From: Dehalococcoidales bacterium
GTDB lineage: Bacteria > Chloroflexota > Dehalococcoidia > Dehalococcoidales > UBA3254
Assembly (NCBI GenBank): GCA_016926695.1
Contig: JAFGOB010000033.1
Coordinates: 1-10,780 of the forward strand
Direction: 5' to 3'
DNA length: 10,780 nucleotides
Position 1 is the first letter of the stretch. Every line of letters starts with the position of its first letter. Shown here piece after piece: positions 1 through 6,667 of the stretch. The translations under genes and the position numbers were made by a program. A model generated the notes under the pieces. It worked only from the letters and a program-made list of their open reading frames with translations. It searched no databases and had not been told where the DNA came from.

Positions 1-1
1 A

Positions 2-175
2 AACGGCATAGAAGTACCCGCCATGATTCCTTTCGATAAGTCAGTTATCGAAGCGATGGTGGAAGGCAAATCCATTGTCGAGTGCTCGGATAACCGGCCT
101 GCAAGAGAAATTCGAAGCTTGTGGAAAAGCGTTGAACAGAAACTGGAGGGAAACAATGCCCATCTACGAGTATGA
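2..175 (+). CDS. MinD-superfamily P-loop ATPase, C-terminal fragment (cut by window edge)
   Basis: An open frame enters from the left edge and runs 57 codons to TGA at 173-175. The visible peptide contains IPFDKSVIEAMVEGKSIVE followed by a Pro and an Ile-x-x-Leu-Trp segment. This matches the C-terminal end of MinD/CooC-type and ferredoxin-fused MinD-superfamily ATPases, where an 'IPyD..v..A...Gk.ivE' block precedes a closing helix with a conserved Trp. The Walker motifs would lie outside the window, so nucleotide binding and partners cannot be judged here. The gene overlaps the downstream FmdB-type gene by 20 nt (156-175), which suggests co-transcription and perhaps translational coupling. 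Family members act in Fe-S or metallocentre maturation or in cell-division positioning; the type here is not decidable. Confidence 0.7.
   Translation, partial: NGIEVPAMIPFDKSVIEAMVEGKSIVECSDNRPAREIRSLWKSVEQKLEGNNAHLRV
145..150 (+). promoter_or_regulatory. ribosome binding site deciding the FmdB start
   Basis: GGAGGG lies 5 nt before ATG at 156. It selects this ATG over the upstream in-frame ATG at 75, which has no comparable site and would add 27 residues absent from the family. Confidence 0.7.
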
Positions 176-335
176 ATGCCGGTCCTGCGGCGCCAGGTTT
201 GAACTACGCCGCGGAATGAATGACAGCGATGCCGAGGTTATCTGCCCGCAATGCGCGGCCAGTGAAGCGCGCCGGACTGTATCAAGGTTTCAAACATCTT
301 CATCCGGTGGTTGTTCTACTGGCACGTCCGGCTGA
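156..335 (+). CDS. FmdB-family zinc-ribbon protein
   Basis: This is a 59-residue protein beginning MPIYEYECRSCGARFE, the hallmark N-terminus of the FmdB/CxxC_CXXC_SSSS regulatory-protein family. It has two CxxC pairs (Cys8/Cys11 and Cys30/Cys33) that would hold one zinc ion. An Arg-Arg-x-x-Ser-x-Phe stretch (residues 39-45) comes next, then a Ser/Gly/Thr-rich tail with one more Cys (53). The length is normal for the short members. The family name comes from a putative regulator of formamidase in Methylophilus; for most members the role is unknown, and some regulatory or small metal-chaperone role is only a guess. The start is set by GGAGGG at 145-150. The gene overlaps the end of the MinD-like ATPase gene by 20 nt, so the two probably form an operon. 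Confidence 0.85.
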   Translation: MPIYEYECRSCGARFELRRGMNDSDAEVICPQCAASEARRTVSRFQTSSSGGCSTGTSG

Positions 336-465
336 AGCATCGGTCGCTGAGGCGGTCGGCCTTTGCATTGGATTATCTCTCAACGATGGAAGCGAAACAT
401 AGGATGAAATATGCGGTTCTGTTTGCTTTTGGTTGTTTTCGATTATTGAGATTGCCACGGGATCT

Positions 466-497
466 GAAGCCCCCTCGAGATGACTGCTTCTTTTTTT
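466..497 (+). terminator. weak candidate intrinsic terminator downstream of FmdB
   Basis: A 5-bp stem GAAGC (466-470) / GCTTC (486-490) with a 15-nt loop is followed directly by seven T residues (491-497). The stem is short and the loop long, so this is only a possible end for the MinD-FmdB transcript. Confidence 0.25.
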
Positions 498-549
498 GTC
501 AACCAAATGAAAATAAAACCAAATATCGGTATAGGTAAGCGGAGGAACG

Positions 550-660
550 GTGTCTACTCGTTTCGGTCACTGCGAGCAGATTGCTTTGTTCGATATAGGT
601 ACAACGAGTATGCAAATCACCGCCCGCGTTAGTGGACTCGAACCCGTCCTTTATCTATGA
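550..660 (+). CDS. possible 36-residue mini-ORF (GTG start), unrecognised
   Basis: A GTG at 550 is preceded by GGAGG (541-545) at a 4-nt spacing and opens a 36-codon frame ending in TGA at 658-660. The peptide contains LFDIGTTSMQITARVSG, which faintly recalls the phosphate-binding 'DIGTT' loop of ASKHA-fold ATPases (sugar kinase/Hsp70/actin). No further family feature fits within 36 residues, so it could be the stump of a larger gene or chance. The ribosome binding site is the main support. Confidence is low. Confidence 0.2.
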   Translation: MSTRFGHCEQIALFDIGTTSMQITARVSGLEPVLYL

Positions 661-738
661 ACTGTACATGTTGAGAATTTACTGAAGCGCAGGAACTAAC
701 ACTTTCTTCTCGAATAGAAGTTCGGAAACCTTCTTGAG

Positions 739-808
739 TGGCTGGGGAAGAAGGATTCGAACCTTCACTGACGGATCCAGAGTCTGTTTGCTATTTCAAC
801 TATCCCAA
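739..808 (-). tRNA. tRNA-Gln (CTG anticodon)-like sequence with degraded 5' half; probable attachment-site copy
   Basis: Read on the minus strand, the 3' half is an excellent tRNA. It has an anticodon loop CTCTGGA (782-776) with anticodon CTG, a perfect T-arm GAAGG-TTCGAAT-CCTTC (766-750), a 3' acceptor strand TTCCCCA, discriminator G and an encoded CCA (741-739). The anticodon stem has one A-C mismatch. The 5' half is poor: the strand that should read TGGGGAA is close to TTGGGAT, the D-loop is short, and the usual GG is missing. An intact 3' half joined to an imperfect 5' half is what integration at a tRNA 3' end leaves at the far end of the element. The stop codon of the adjacent integrase remnant (798-796) lies inside the degraded half. 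A decayed or unusual functional tRNA is the alternative. The 5' boundary is approximate. Confidence 0.6.
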
Positions 809-1137
809 TTAAACATACGGGGTAAAGCCGGTAACACCCGGCACAACGGAGAATAAACAGCATGCTGCTCGCAGATCAGCTTGGTCCGGAGTTGGTGGTA
901 CTTCTGGGTTATCTTGAAATCAGAGTGCCCCATGATGGTCTGCAGCGCTTCTTTGCTGCCTTCCCATAACGTTCCGAACGTGTGTCTCAGATTGATAGCC
1001 GAGCCAGGCACCCGCGCTTCCTTGAATGCCTGGAATATTATCTTGCTCAAACGGTTGGAGCCGATCTTGAAAGGGAGAACTTCCAAGATAGCTTTGTAGA
1101 TCATCCGGTTAATAGGTACCAGGCGTTCACCAGTCTT
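796..1137 (-). pseudogene. tyrosine recombinase (phage/island integrase), C-terminal catalytic remnant
   Basis: The frame encodes the C-terminal part of a tyrosine-recombinase catalytic domain. It begins with KTGERLVPIN, the conserved beta-strand block, at 1137. It continues through LRHTFGTLW and the IMGHSDFKITQKYHQL box that carries the box-II His and the nucleophilic Tyr. With the ATG at 1104 as residue 1, these are Arg40, His60 and Tyr69. The HxxR histidine is replaced by Ile (I-N-L-R, residues 37-40), so a catalytic residue is lost. Upstream of KTGE the frame meets TGA at 1140-1138, and the N-terminal arm-binding and core-binding domains are absent, so this is a broken gene. The ATG at 1104 falls inside the conserved domain and is not a true start. 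The 3' end runs into the tRNA-Gln-like sequence, as is common for integrases of tRNA-targeting elements. Confidence 0.8.
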
Positions 1138-1188
1138 TCACGTTATCATCGGCATTCAATTACTTACATAGAATGCTGGAATGGGCTG

Positions 1189-1614
1189 TTATTTTCTCTG
1201 GTAGTTGTCAGAAAAGTAGAGATCCGTTAAGGCGATCGGCCGGGTTACTTCTTTGAAAATCAACGGGCAATGGTACAGCCCTGCCGGGATATAGATCGCA
1301 GTGGACTTGGTAATGACATGCTTTTCCATGGCTTCAACATCTTCCCCCAAGCTCATTTCTACTACGCCACCCAGGTTTATCAAGTCGCTGGCATCTCCCC
1401 CGAAGAAGATAAGATATTGGGAAAAATCGTGCTTATGGGGTTTCGCTTCCATGGTGTAAGCCTTAATGATCATCTGAGTGTATATGTGGAACCCCATGTT
1501 ACCAAAGCTTTCATCGCTGACAATTTCGGGAATATCCGAGGGTACCGCAACGGGACTGAATGATTTTTCTGCACTTGCCTCCCTGATGTATTTGGCTGTT
1601 TTAGATACTGCCAT
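1189..1614 (-). CDS. small cupin-like protein
   Basis: This is a 141-residue soluble protein. The start at 1614 is chosen because AAAGGAG (1628-1622) sits 7 nt before it; a longer frame from 1665 would overlap the DUF169 gene. The middle of the protein holds PHKHDFSQYLIFFGG, an H-x-H followed by a hydrophobic strand. Later come LGEDVEAMEKHVI and a YIPAGLYHCP segment, which together resemble the two halves of a single-domain cupin metal site (H-x-H...E and a later His). No signal peptide or membrane segment is seen. It is the last intact gene of the cluster, beginning 19 nt after the DUF169 stop, so the two are very probably co-transcribed. Possible roles are binding or isomerising a small oxygenated compound, or sensing it; no substrate can be named. 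The fold assignment rests on motif spacing only. Confidence 0.7.
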   Translation of the reverse strand: MAVSKTAKYIREASAEKSFSPVAVPSDIPEIVSDESFGNMGFHIYTQMIIKAYTMEAKPHKHDFSQYLIFFGGDASDLINLGGVVEMSLGEDVEAMEKHVITKSTAIYIPAGLYHCPLIFKEVTRPIALTDLYFSDNYQRK

Positions 1615-1621
1615 GCTGTAG

Positions 1622-1628
1622 CTCCTTT
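1622..1628 (-). promoter_or_regulatory. ribosome binding site deciding the cupin start
   Basis: AAAGGAG on the minus strand, 7 nt upstream of the ATG at 1614. It favours this start over the in-frame codon at 1665. Confidence 0.65.
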
Positions 1629-1633
1629 TATGA

Positions 1634-2386
1634 TCACACAATTTGATATTCTTGCTGTAATTCACTCATAATGTTCTTGGCATATTCCTCCCATTCTTCC
1701 TCACTGAGATCGATCATAGGAAGAATCCAATCCATTTCTTTGAGATTATTCATGAGCATAGGGATTACATCAAATGGAATTGATATCACCAAAAGTCCCT
1801 CGGGAAGTACTTTTTGCAGTCTCATACCATGACCGATTCCGGATACGGTATAATTTATCTCACCAGTAATAAACGGGTAGGCGAACATCCAGGAGCACAT
1901 TAAAACCGGTGTAAATTTTGATGCTAACGGTTTCCCTAACGAATAACTCAAGGCTCTGAATATGATTTCAGCATCGGAAGGCTTAGCGGTAATAACCAGT
2001 AAATCCGGATCGAAAGTAAGTTTGTCGTAAGGAGAGAAAACAACATATCTCACAGTATTTCGGGGTATTTTTGTAATGTTTTGATACACCCTGCGGTTAG
2101 CACGAGCTTCCCGGTATATTTTTTCCTTGGCGCCAATTTGCCCACTGGTCATGATTGGCTCGGGGTCGGTCATCCCAAGCACCAGTCTGTCCACGCACGA
2201 GAAATTTTCTTTTGTCGCGTAAAAGGGCTGGATACTCTGTGCTTCCTTAAATAGTCTGCAAATAGGCATTATTTTATCCGTCTGTTCTAGCCCTTCGGGT
2301 TTATTCAGCAGAAACTTGATGCCTACCGGCTTTTTTTCGAAATTAAACTTGTTGAATATGGAATAGTCTCGTATCATTGGTTTCAA
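1634..2386 (-). CDS. DUF169 family protein
   Basis: This 250-residue protein belongs to DUF169 (COG2043-like), judged from KPVGIKFL near residues 19-26 and from the spaced PICRLFKEAQ...FYATKENFSC block with Cys43 and Cys64. The central strand-rich region has YVVFSPYDKL, DPDLLVI and the late Cys164 (VLMCSWMF). Family members are soluble proteins of unknown function in anaerobes and archaea. The conserved cysteines suggest metal or cofactor binding, which is an inference. The start is uncertain. TTG at 2386 overlaps the stop of the preceding short ORF as TTGA and has GGGGG 6 nt upstream. The next in-frame ATG at 2377 is only three codons later but lies about 15 nt from that site. TTG is preferred on coupling and spacing. 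Genes before and after are on the same strand with tight spacing, so it is part of the importer cluster transcript. Confidence 0.8.
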   Translation of the reverse strand: MKPMIRDYSIFNKFNFEKKPVGIKFLLNKPEGLEQTDKIMPICRLFKEAQSIQPFYATKENFSCVDRLVLGMTDPEPIMTSGQIGAKEKIYREARANRRVYQNITKIPRNTVRYVVFSPYDKLTFDPDLLVITAKPSDAEIIFRALSYSLGKPLASKFTPVLMCSWMFAYPFITGEINYTVSGIGHGMRLQKVLPEGLLVISIPFDVIPMLMNNLKEMDWILPMIDLSEEEWEEYAKNIMSELQQEYQIV

Positions 2387-2559
2387 AATTTACCCCCGTG
2401 ACCTGTTGTTATCTCCCAAAACTCTTTCAGGAAACCTTTTGAGTTTTGCGACAAACATGAAATCGGAGTAGGGTTGTAAGGCTCGATTTCGCTCGATGTT
2501 GACTCGTAACCTTTTCCGGTTTCAGGGTTGTCAGGCCGCTTTCGCCATTTTAGGCGCAC
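2383..2559 (-). CDS. short unrecognised ORF (58 residues) coupled to DUF169
   Basis: Between the OppF-type ATPase and DUF169 genes a minus-strand frame is open from TAG at 2592-2590 to TGA at 2385-2383. The first plausible start is GTG at 2559, giving 58 residues beginning VRLKWRKRPDNPETGKGYES and ending TTGHGGKF. The stop overlaps the TTG start of DUF169 in TTGA, the geometry of translational coupling. No clear ribosome binding site lies near the GTG, and there is no ATG in the frame. The peptide is basic at its start, with a Pro/Ser/Asn-rich middle, no membrane segment, and a single Cys. I do not recognise the family. It may be a genuine small protein, or the C-terminal stump of a larger gene lost from between ATPase and DUF169. 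Confidence 0.35.
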   Translation of the reverse strand: MRLKWRKRPDNPETGKGYESTSSEIEPYNPTPISCLSQNSKGFLKEFWEITTGHGGKF

Positions 2560-2622
2560 TGCATATTTGGTTCCCTGACTAATTCCTCGCTACATAACCT
2601 CAATAATTTCCTGGAGAATGCA

Positions 2623-3609
2623 TCAAACTCTGATACAGGCAACTTTGTGGTTAGGAGTTATTTGCCTCAGTTCCGGCAACTCCTTACTGCATTGAGGTAT
2701 CGCCATCCAGCATCGGGGATGGAAAGGGCAGCCACTGGGAGGATTCAATGGGCTCGGTACATCTCCTTTGAGGATGATACGTTGCCGTTTTTTTTCAACT
2801 CGCGGGTCCGGTACGGGTATTGCTGAAAGTAACGCCTGCGTGTAGGGCATCAAAGGATTCTCATAGAGTTCTTTCCAATCGGTAATTTCAACGATGTGTC
2901 CCAAGTACATCACCGCAATAATATCGCTTACATGTCGGACCACTGATAGGTCGTGAGCAATAAACAGATATGTCAGCCCCAATTCCTTCTGGAGTTCCTG
3001 TAACAGATTGATAATTTGTGCCTGAATTGAAACGTCCAGCGCTGATATGGGCTCATCGCACACCACAAGTGAAGGATTGCATGATAATGCCCGTGCTATC
3101 CCGATACGCTGCCGTTGCCCGCCACTGAATTCATGGGGATAGCGGTCGGTCATTTCTGGGTCAAGCCCCACCAGGTTGAACAGCTCTTCTACCCTTTTTT
3201 TATAGTGTTGTTTATCTTGATACAAGTGGTGAACCTTGAGTGGTTCGCCAACGATACTACCGGCACTCTGACGCGGATCGAGAGAGCTGTACGGGTCTTG
3301 AAATACAAACTGTATCTTCTGGCGGAGACTGCGGACTTGATTCCAGGATAATTTTGAAGTATCCTGGCCATCAAATAGAATCTGCCCGGAACTAGGCTGG
3401 TATATCCTCAGAATGCAACGGCCAACGGTGGTTTTCCCGCAGCCGCTCTCACCCACCAAGCCTACCGTTTGTCCCCGCTTGATCGTTAACGTGATATTGT
3501 CAACTGCCTTGACATCACCTACATGGCGACGTAAAAGCCCCTTGGTGACTGGAAAGTACATTTTCAGATTCTTGACCTCAAGGAGCGCTTTATCTGTTGG
3601 CGATACCAC
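2623..3609 (-). CDS. peptide/oligopeptide-type ABC transporter ATP-binding protein (OppF/DppF class)
   Basis: This 328-residue cytoplasmic ATPase energises import through the two permeases of this cluster. Motifs: Walker A GESGCGKT (53-60), Q-loop Gln104, signature FSGGQRQR (161-168), Walker B LVVCDEP (181-187) and H-loop His219. The C-terminal oligopeptide-transporter extension has four Cys (294, 300, 307, 325) in a C-x5-C-x6-C-x17-C pattern around CPFHPRC. Several Opp/Dpp ATPases with such Cys sets are reported to bind an Fe-S cluster; whether this one does is inference. Start: GTG at 3609, with AGGAG 6 nt upstream, is preferred over an ATG at 3729. The latter would add 40 residues of unrelated sequence read out of the neighbour. 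The gene overlaps the end of the DppD-type gene by 20 nt, which indicates coupled translation and a heterodimeric ATPase pair. Confidence 0.92.
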   Translation of the reverse strand: MVSPTDKALLEVKNLKMYFPVTKGLLRRHVGDVKAVDNITLTIKRGQTVGLVGESGCGKTTVGRCILRIYQPSSGQILFDGQDTSKLSWNQVRSLRQKIQFVFQDPYSSLDPRQSAGSIVGEPLKVHHLYQDKQHYKKRVEELFNLVGLDPEMTDRYPHEFSGGQRQRIGIARALSCNPSLVVCDEPISALDVSIQAQIINLLQELQKELGLTYLFIAHDLSVVRHVSDIIAVMYLGHIVEITDWKELYENPLMPYTQALLSAIPVPDPRVEKKRQRIILKGDVPSPLNPPSGCPFHPRCWMAIPQCSKELPELRQITPNHKVACIRV

Positions 3610-4594
3610 TCGATTCTCCTTTGATATCCAGATGACACTGTATGAAATGATTTCCTTCCACCCGTTTGAGTGGAGGGTAGGTTTCATTTTTACACTCGCT
3701 CGCCAGGGGACAACGAGGCTTGAAGGCACAGACAGGGGGCATATTTATCAAATTTGGCGGCAAGCCATCAATGGGGAGCAGTTGTCTACCGCGCTCCTCA
3801 TCAAGCCGTGGTACTGACTTTAAAAGAGCGATGGTATACGGATGCCTGGGATCAATAAAAACCTCATCGGCCGTACCGGATTCGACGATGCGCCCGGCAT
3901 ACATAACGTATATTCTTTGAGCGTGGCGTGCCACAATACCCAGGTTATGCGTAACAATCACCAGGGAATTATGAAATTCTTCCGTCATCTTCATCATGAC
4001 TTCGAGTACTTGGGCCTGGGTAGTCACATCCAGTGCAGTAGTAGGTTCGTCAGCGATGAGCAGTCTAGGAGAACAGGAAAGAGCCATCGCGATCATCGCC
4101 CTCTGTCTCATTCCGCCACTAAATTGGTGGGGATAATTGTCGATACGTATTCTGGCATCGGGGATACCGACTTTTTCGAGAAGTTCGATGGCCCGGTCTT
4201 TTGCATCCGGCCGCCTCAACCTGAGATGCAGCATCAATGACTCCATTAGCTGTTCGCCGATGGAATATACCGGATTGAAAGAGGTCATCGGTTCTTGAAA
4301 TACCATACCGATTTTACCGCCACGGATAGTCCGCATCATGTCGCTGTCGGACTCGTAACGCAGTAGATCATCACCTTCGAAAATCACTTCGCCGCCCACG
4401 ATCTTGCCCGGTGGCGTGGTAATTAACTGGGTTACGGCCATCTGACTGACGGATTTGCCGCATCCGCTTTCTCCAACCAGTCCCACCACTTCCCCTTCGT
4501 CAATATAATATGAAACACCGTCCACAGCTTTGACGATGCCGGCCATGGTGTTGAAAATAACCCTTAAATTTTTTACTTCAAGTAAATGTTCCAT
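3590..4594 (-). CDS. peptide/oligopeptide-type ABC transporter ATP-binding protein (OppD/DppD class)
   Basis: This 334-residue protein is the partner ATPase. Motifs: Walker A GESGCGKS (41-48), Q-loop Gln100, signature FSGGMRQR (158-165), Walker B LLIADEP (178-184) and H-loop His216. The C-terminal extension carries Cys289, Cys295, Cys301 and Cys320 ([14 protein letters not shown] region), again a possible Fe-S site. The order DppD then DppF, with a 20-nt overlap, is standard for this transporter class. The start ATG at 4594 gives [10 protein letters not shown], the normal N-terminus; the ribosome binding site is weak (GAGAA). The gap to the upstream permease is 24 nt. Substrate specificity is not encoded here but in the binding protein and permeases; the class covers di- and oligopeptides, nickel, opines and other small amides. 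Confidence 0.93.
   Translation of the reverse strand: MEHLLEVKNLRVIFNTMAGIVKAVDGVSYYIDEGEVVGLVGESGCGKSVSQMAVTQLITTPPGKIVGGEVIFEGDDLLRYESDSDMMRTIRGGKIGMVFQEPMTSFNPVYSIGEQLMESLMLHLRLRRPDAKDRAIELLEKVGIPDARIRIDNYPHQFSGGMRQRAMIAMALSCSPRLLIADEPTTALDVTTQAQVLEVMMKMTEEFHNSLVIVTHNLGIVARHAQRIYVMYAGRIVESGTADEVFIDPRHPYTIALLKSVPRLDEERGRQLLPIDGLPPNLINMPPVCAFKPRCPLASECKNETYPPLKRVEGNHFIQCHLDIKGESSGIANR
3616..3620 (-). promoter_or_regulatory. ribosome binding site deciding the OppF GTG start
   Basis: AGGAG on the minus strand lies 6 nt upstream of GTG at 3609, inside the last codons of the DppD-type gene. It supports the short form of the OppF-type protein. Confidence 0.6.
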
Positions 4595-4618
4595 ACTAGG
4601 TTTCTCATTACATCATTT

Positions 4619-5515
4619 CTAGAGGGTTCCTCGTAATCTGGGGTCGAGAGCGTCTCTCAAACCATCACCTACCAGGTTAAATGCAAGAACCACCAGAATG
4701 ATAGCTACCCCGGGGACGATGGAGAGTAACGGGTTGGTGAGCAAATAGTGTTGACCGCCGTTTATCATTGCTCCCCAGGTTGCCGTGGGGGGATTGATGC
4801 CTATTCCCAAAAAGCTCAAAGAAGCTTCCGAAAGAATGGCAAACCCCAAATCCATTGTGATCATTACAAAAAGGGTGGGGAACACATTGGGAACAAGGTG
4901 GCGAAACATAATACGAAGGTGGCTACTCCCGATAACATCAGCGGCCATAATATAGTCGTTCTCTTTGACTGATAATACCTCGCCGCACATTAACCGGCAA
5001 TATGTCGGCATAAAGGCTACCGCCAGGGCAAAAAATATTTTGGTCAGGCCGCCACCCAACATCACCGCAATAGCAAGCATGAGGACAAGCGGGGGGAGGG
5101 ACATCAATGCATCCATGAATCTCATGATGATAGCCTCCGCCCACCCACCGAAATACCCTGCAATCAAGCCCAACGTCATCCCGATTGCTCCAGCCACTGC
5201 TACGACCACTATGCCCACGAGAACCGCAATTTGGGAGCCATAAATCATCCTGCTCAGGACATCCCTGCCCATCTCGTCAGTACCGAGTAAATGAGTTAGC
5301 GAAGGTTGTTGCAATGATTCTGCCAGGCTTACTTTGTATGGATCATAAGGGGCTAAAAGTGGGGCAAATATTGCGGCAATAATGAGTAACAGAAGAATGG
5401 CCATCCCCAGAATAACCACCCAACGGCCAAACATCAACCGGAGAAAACGTTTGCCCTCGCTGATGTGAGTTTTAGAGGGTACGACTTCCGTAGATATTGA
5501 ACTGGCTTCAGCCAT
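4619..5515 (-). CDS. peptide-type ABC transporter permease (DppC/OppC class)
   Basis: This 298-residue inner-membrane protein has about six hydrophobic spans, the first near residues 32-55. Landmarks of the DppC/OppC class are seen in order. They are LGTDEMGRDVLSR after the first span (77-89), the EAA loop DYIMAADVIGSSHLRIMFRH (187-206) that contacts the ATPases, SFLGIGINPPTATWG (234-248), and a closing GDGLRDALDPRL (283-294). The length is typical. The start ATG at 5515 has AAGG about 8 nt upstream. It begins 23 nt after the first permease stops and is followed at 24 nt by the first ATPase. The N-terminal 20 residues are polar and cytoplasmic, as in the family. It pairs with the DppB-type protein to form the channel. 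Confidence 0.94.
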   Translation of the reverse strand: MAEASSISTEVVPSKTHISEGKRFLRLMFGRWVVILGMAILLLLIIAAIFAPLLAPYDPYKVSLAESLQQPSLTHLLGTDEMGRDVLSRMIYGSQIAVLVGIVVVAVAGAIGMTLGLIAGYFGGWAEAIIMRFMDALMSLPPLVLMLAIAVMLGGGLTKIFFALAVAFMPTYCRLMCGEVLSVKENDYIMAADVIGSSHLRIMFRHLVPNVFPTLFVMITMDLGFAILSEASLSFLGIGINPPTATWGAMINGGQHYLLTNPLLSIVPGVAIILVVLAFNLVGDGLRDALDPRLRGTL

Positions 5516-5538
5516 AAATGATACCTTCGCGAACTAGA

Positions 5539-6483
5539 TTATTTGTACCTTATTCTCGGGTCTACCCAGCCGTACGCGATATCGACCAGAAGGTTGACCA
5601 GACAGACTGCGGTACCGATTACCAGTACTCCGGCTTGAACGATTAGATAATCTTTATCGAGAGCGGCGCGAACCAGCAGGCGGCCCACCCCGGGTATATT
5701 GAAGACGGTTTCAACCAATACTTGGCCAGCGAGGAGGAAGGCCAAACCCAGGCCGATAAGGGTTATCACCGGAATAAGCGCGTTTCTCAGGGCATGCTTA
5801 TATAGAATTACTCTCTCGCGTAGACCTTTTGATTTCGCTGTCCTTATATAATCCTGGCGTATTGTCTCTAACATAGCGGATCTTGTCTGGCGTACAGTGA
5901 TAGCAATACTCGGAACCGTCATGGTGAATAATGGCATGATTAGTTGCTGTATATGTCGTGTAATGTCCTCAAATGGCGAAGTCCACCCTTCTATCGGCAG
6001 CCAACCAAGCTTCAACCCGACTATATAAATTCCGACGATACCAAGCCAGAAGGTCGGTATGGCAACAGCGGTATTGGCAAACAGGCTGATTAAAGAGTCC
6101 ACTAAGGTGCCCCGTTTTACCGCACTGATAACACCTAGAAATATTCCCGTGATAGAACTCAGGACAAGGGCTAAAAAACTGTAATACGCAGTAAGTGGGA
6201 ACCTTTGCAAGAGGAGGCGGCCGACATCTTCATGATAAATGATCGACTGTCCAAAATCTCCATGGAGAATGCCGCCTATCCAGCTGAAATATTGAACGAC
6301 AACCGGTTTGTCCAGGCCTAGTTCATGTCTCAGGATTTCTTTCTGGGCTTCAGTAGCGCGCATGCCCAGTATCTGTATCACCGGGTCTCCCGGTACAATT
6401 TGCAGCAGCAAAAAAGAGAGGATCGTCACTAAAATGACTACTAATATCGCTTGTATGCATCTACGTATGATAAAACTAGTCAA
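5539..6483 (-). CDS. peptide-type ABC transporter permease (DppB/OppB class)
   Basis: This 314-residue inner-membrane protein starts MTSFIIRRCIQAILVVILV and has FLLLQIVPGDP closing the first span, the usual DppB/OppB opening. The periplasmic segment LGLDKPVVVQYFSWI and the GDFGQSI motif (75-81) follow. The EAA loop DYIRTAKSKGLRERVI (211-226), with its conserved Gly220, sits between later spans. The protein ends in GWVDPRIRYK, also typical. The start codon is TTG at 6483; no ATG fits the alignment better, and the upstream AAGAAG-like stretch is a modest ribosome binding site. A weak start after a 184-nt spacer with a strong stem-loop suggests less permease than binding protein is made, as in many binding-protein importers. 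Confidence 0.93.
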   Translation of the reverse strand: MTSFIIRRCIQAILVVILVTILSFLLLQIVPGDPVIQILGMRATEAQKEILRHELGLDKPVVVQYFSWIGGILHGDFGQSIIYHEDVGRLLLQRFPLTAYYSFLALVLSSITGIFLGVISAVKRGTLVDSLISLFANTAVAIPTFWLGIVGIYIVGLKLGWLPIEGWTSPFEDITRHIQQLIMPLFTMTVPSIAITVRQTRSAMLETIRQDYIRTAKSKGLRERVILYKHALRNALIPVITLIGLGLAFLLAGQVLVETVFNIPGVGRLLVRAALDKDYLIVQAGVLVIGTAVCLVNLLVDIAYGWVDPRIRYK

Positions 6484-6547
6484 TTTTAGCTTCTTTCACG
6501 TTTGGAGAATTCACCATACACTCCATACGACCACAAACTGTGTTCCT

Positions 6548-6611
6548 GGGCAAAGATACGCTGGGCCCGTGACTATTTTAAGAGAGGAAGATTTCCCAGC
6601 GTTCTTTGCCC
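6548..6611 (-). promoter_or_regulatory. strong stem-loop between binding-protein and permease genes
   Basis: GGGCAAAGATACGCTGGG (6548-6565) and CCCAGCGTTCTTTGCCC (6595-6611) are inverted copies differing only by one bulged base, with a 29-nt loop. No T-run follows on the minus strand, so this is not a standard intrinsic terminator. In other binding-protein importer operons such intercistronic stems protect the upstream binding-protein mRNA and reduce read-through; the same role here is inferred. Confidence 0.65.
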
Positions 6612-6667
6612 TTGGAGCTATATTTATTAGGTTGTACTTTATTCTTTTGTCTTGGGACGATATTCCC

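Larger units (their letters stand above)
336..738. other. mostly non-coding stretch between FmdB and the tRNA/integrase remnant
   Basis: About 400 bases hold no recognisable gene. Open frames here on either strand show no family motif and no good ribosome binding site, apart from the GTG mini-ORF at 550-660. Small inverted repeats are present: CTTCT/AGAAG at 706-720, and TACTCGT/ACGAGTA at 555-561 and 604-610. None is strong enough to name. If the integrated-element reading of 739-1137 is right, this stretch is chromosomal flank or a decayed neighbour of the insertion point. Confidence 0.5.

Noticed and set aside
555..610. TACTCGT/ACGAGTA inverted repeat.
   Set aside because: The arms are 7 bp and 42 nt apart, which is expected by chance.
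628..648. Sequence on the minus strand resembling a tRNA T-loop (GGGTTCGAGTCC).
   Set aside because: The flanking bases do not form a 5-bp T-stem, and no acceptor, anticodon or D-arm can be placed around it.
1152..1176. GCATTC/GAATGC inverted repeat with 13-nt loop downstream of the cupin gene, considered as a terminator.
   Set aside because: The stem is only 6 bp and no T-run follows on the minus strand.
1270..1563. Plus-strand frame of 97 codons.
   Set aside because: Antisense to the cupin-like gene; its length follows from the codon composition of the real gene, and no motif is visible.
3115..3351. Plus-strand frame of 78 codons.
   Set aside because: It lies antisense within the OppF-type ATPase gene, with no ribosome binding site and no family motif; a shadow frame.
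3609..3729. N-terminal extension of the OppF-type ATPase from the ATG at 3729.
   Set aside because: The extra 40 residues are out-of-frame reading of the DppD-type gene; GTG at 3609 with AGGAG fits the family length.
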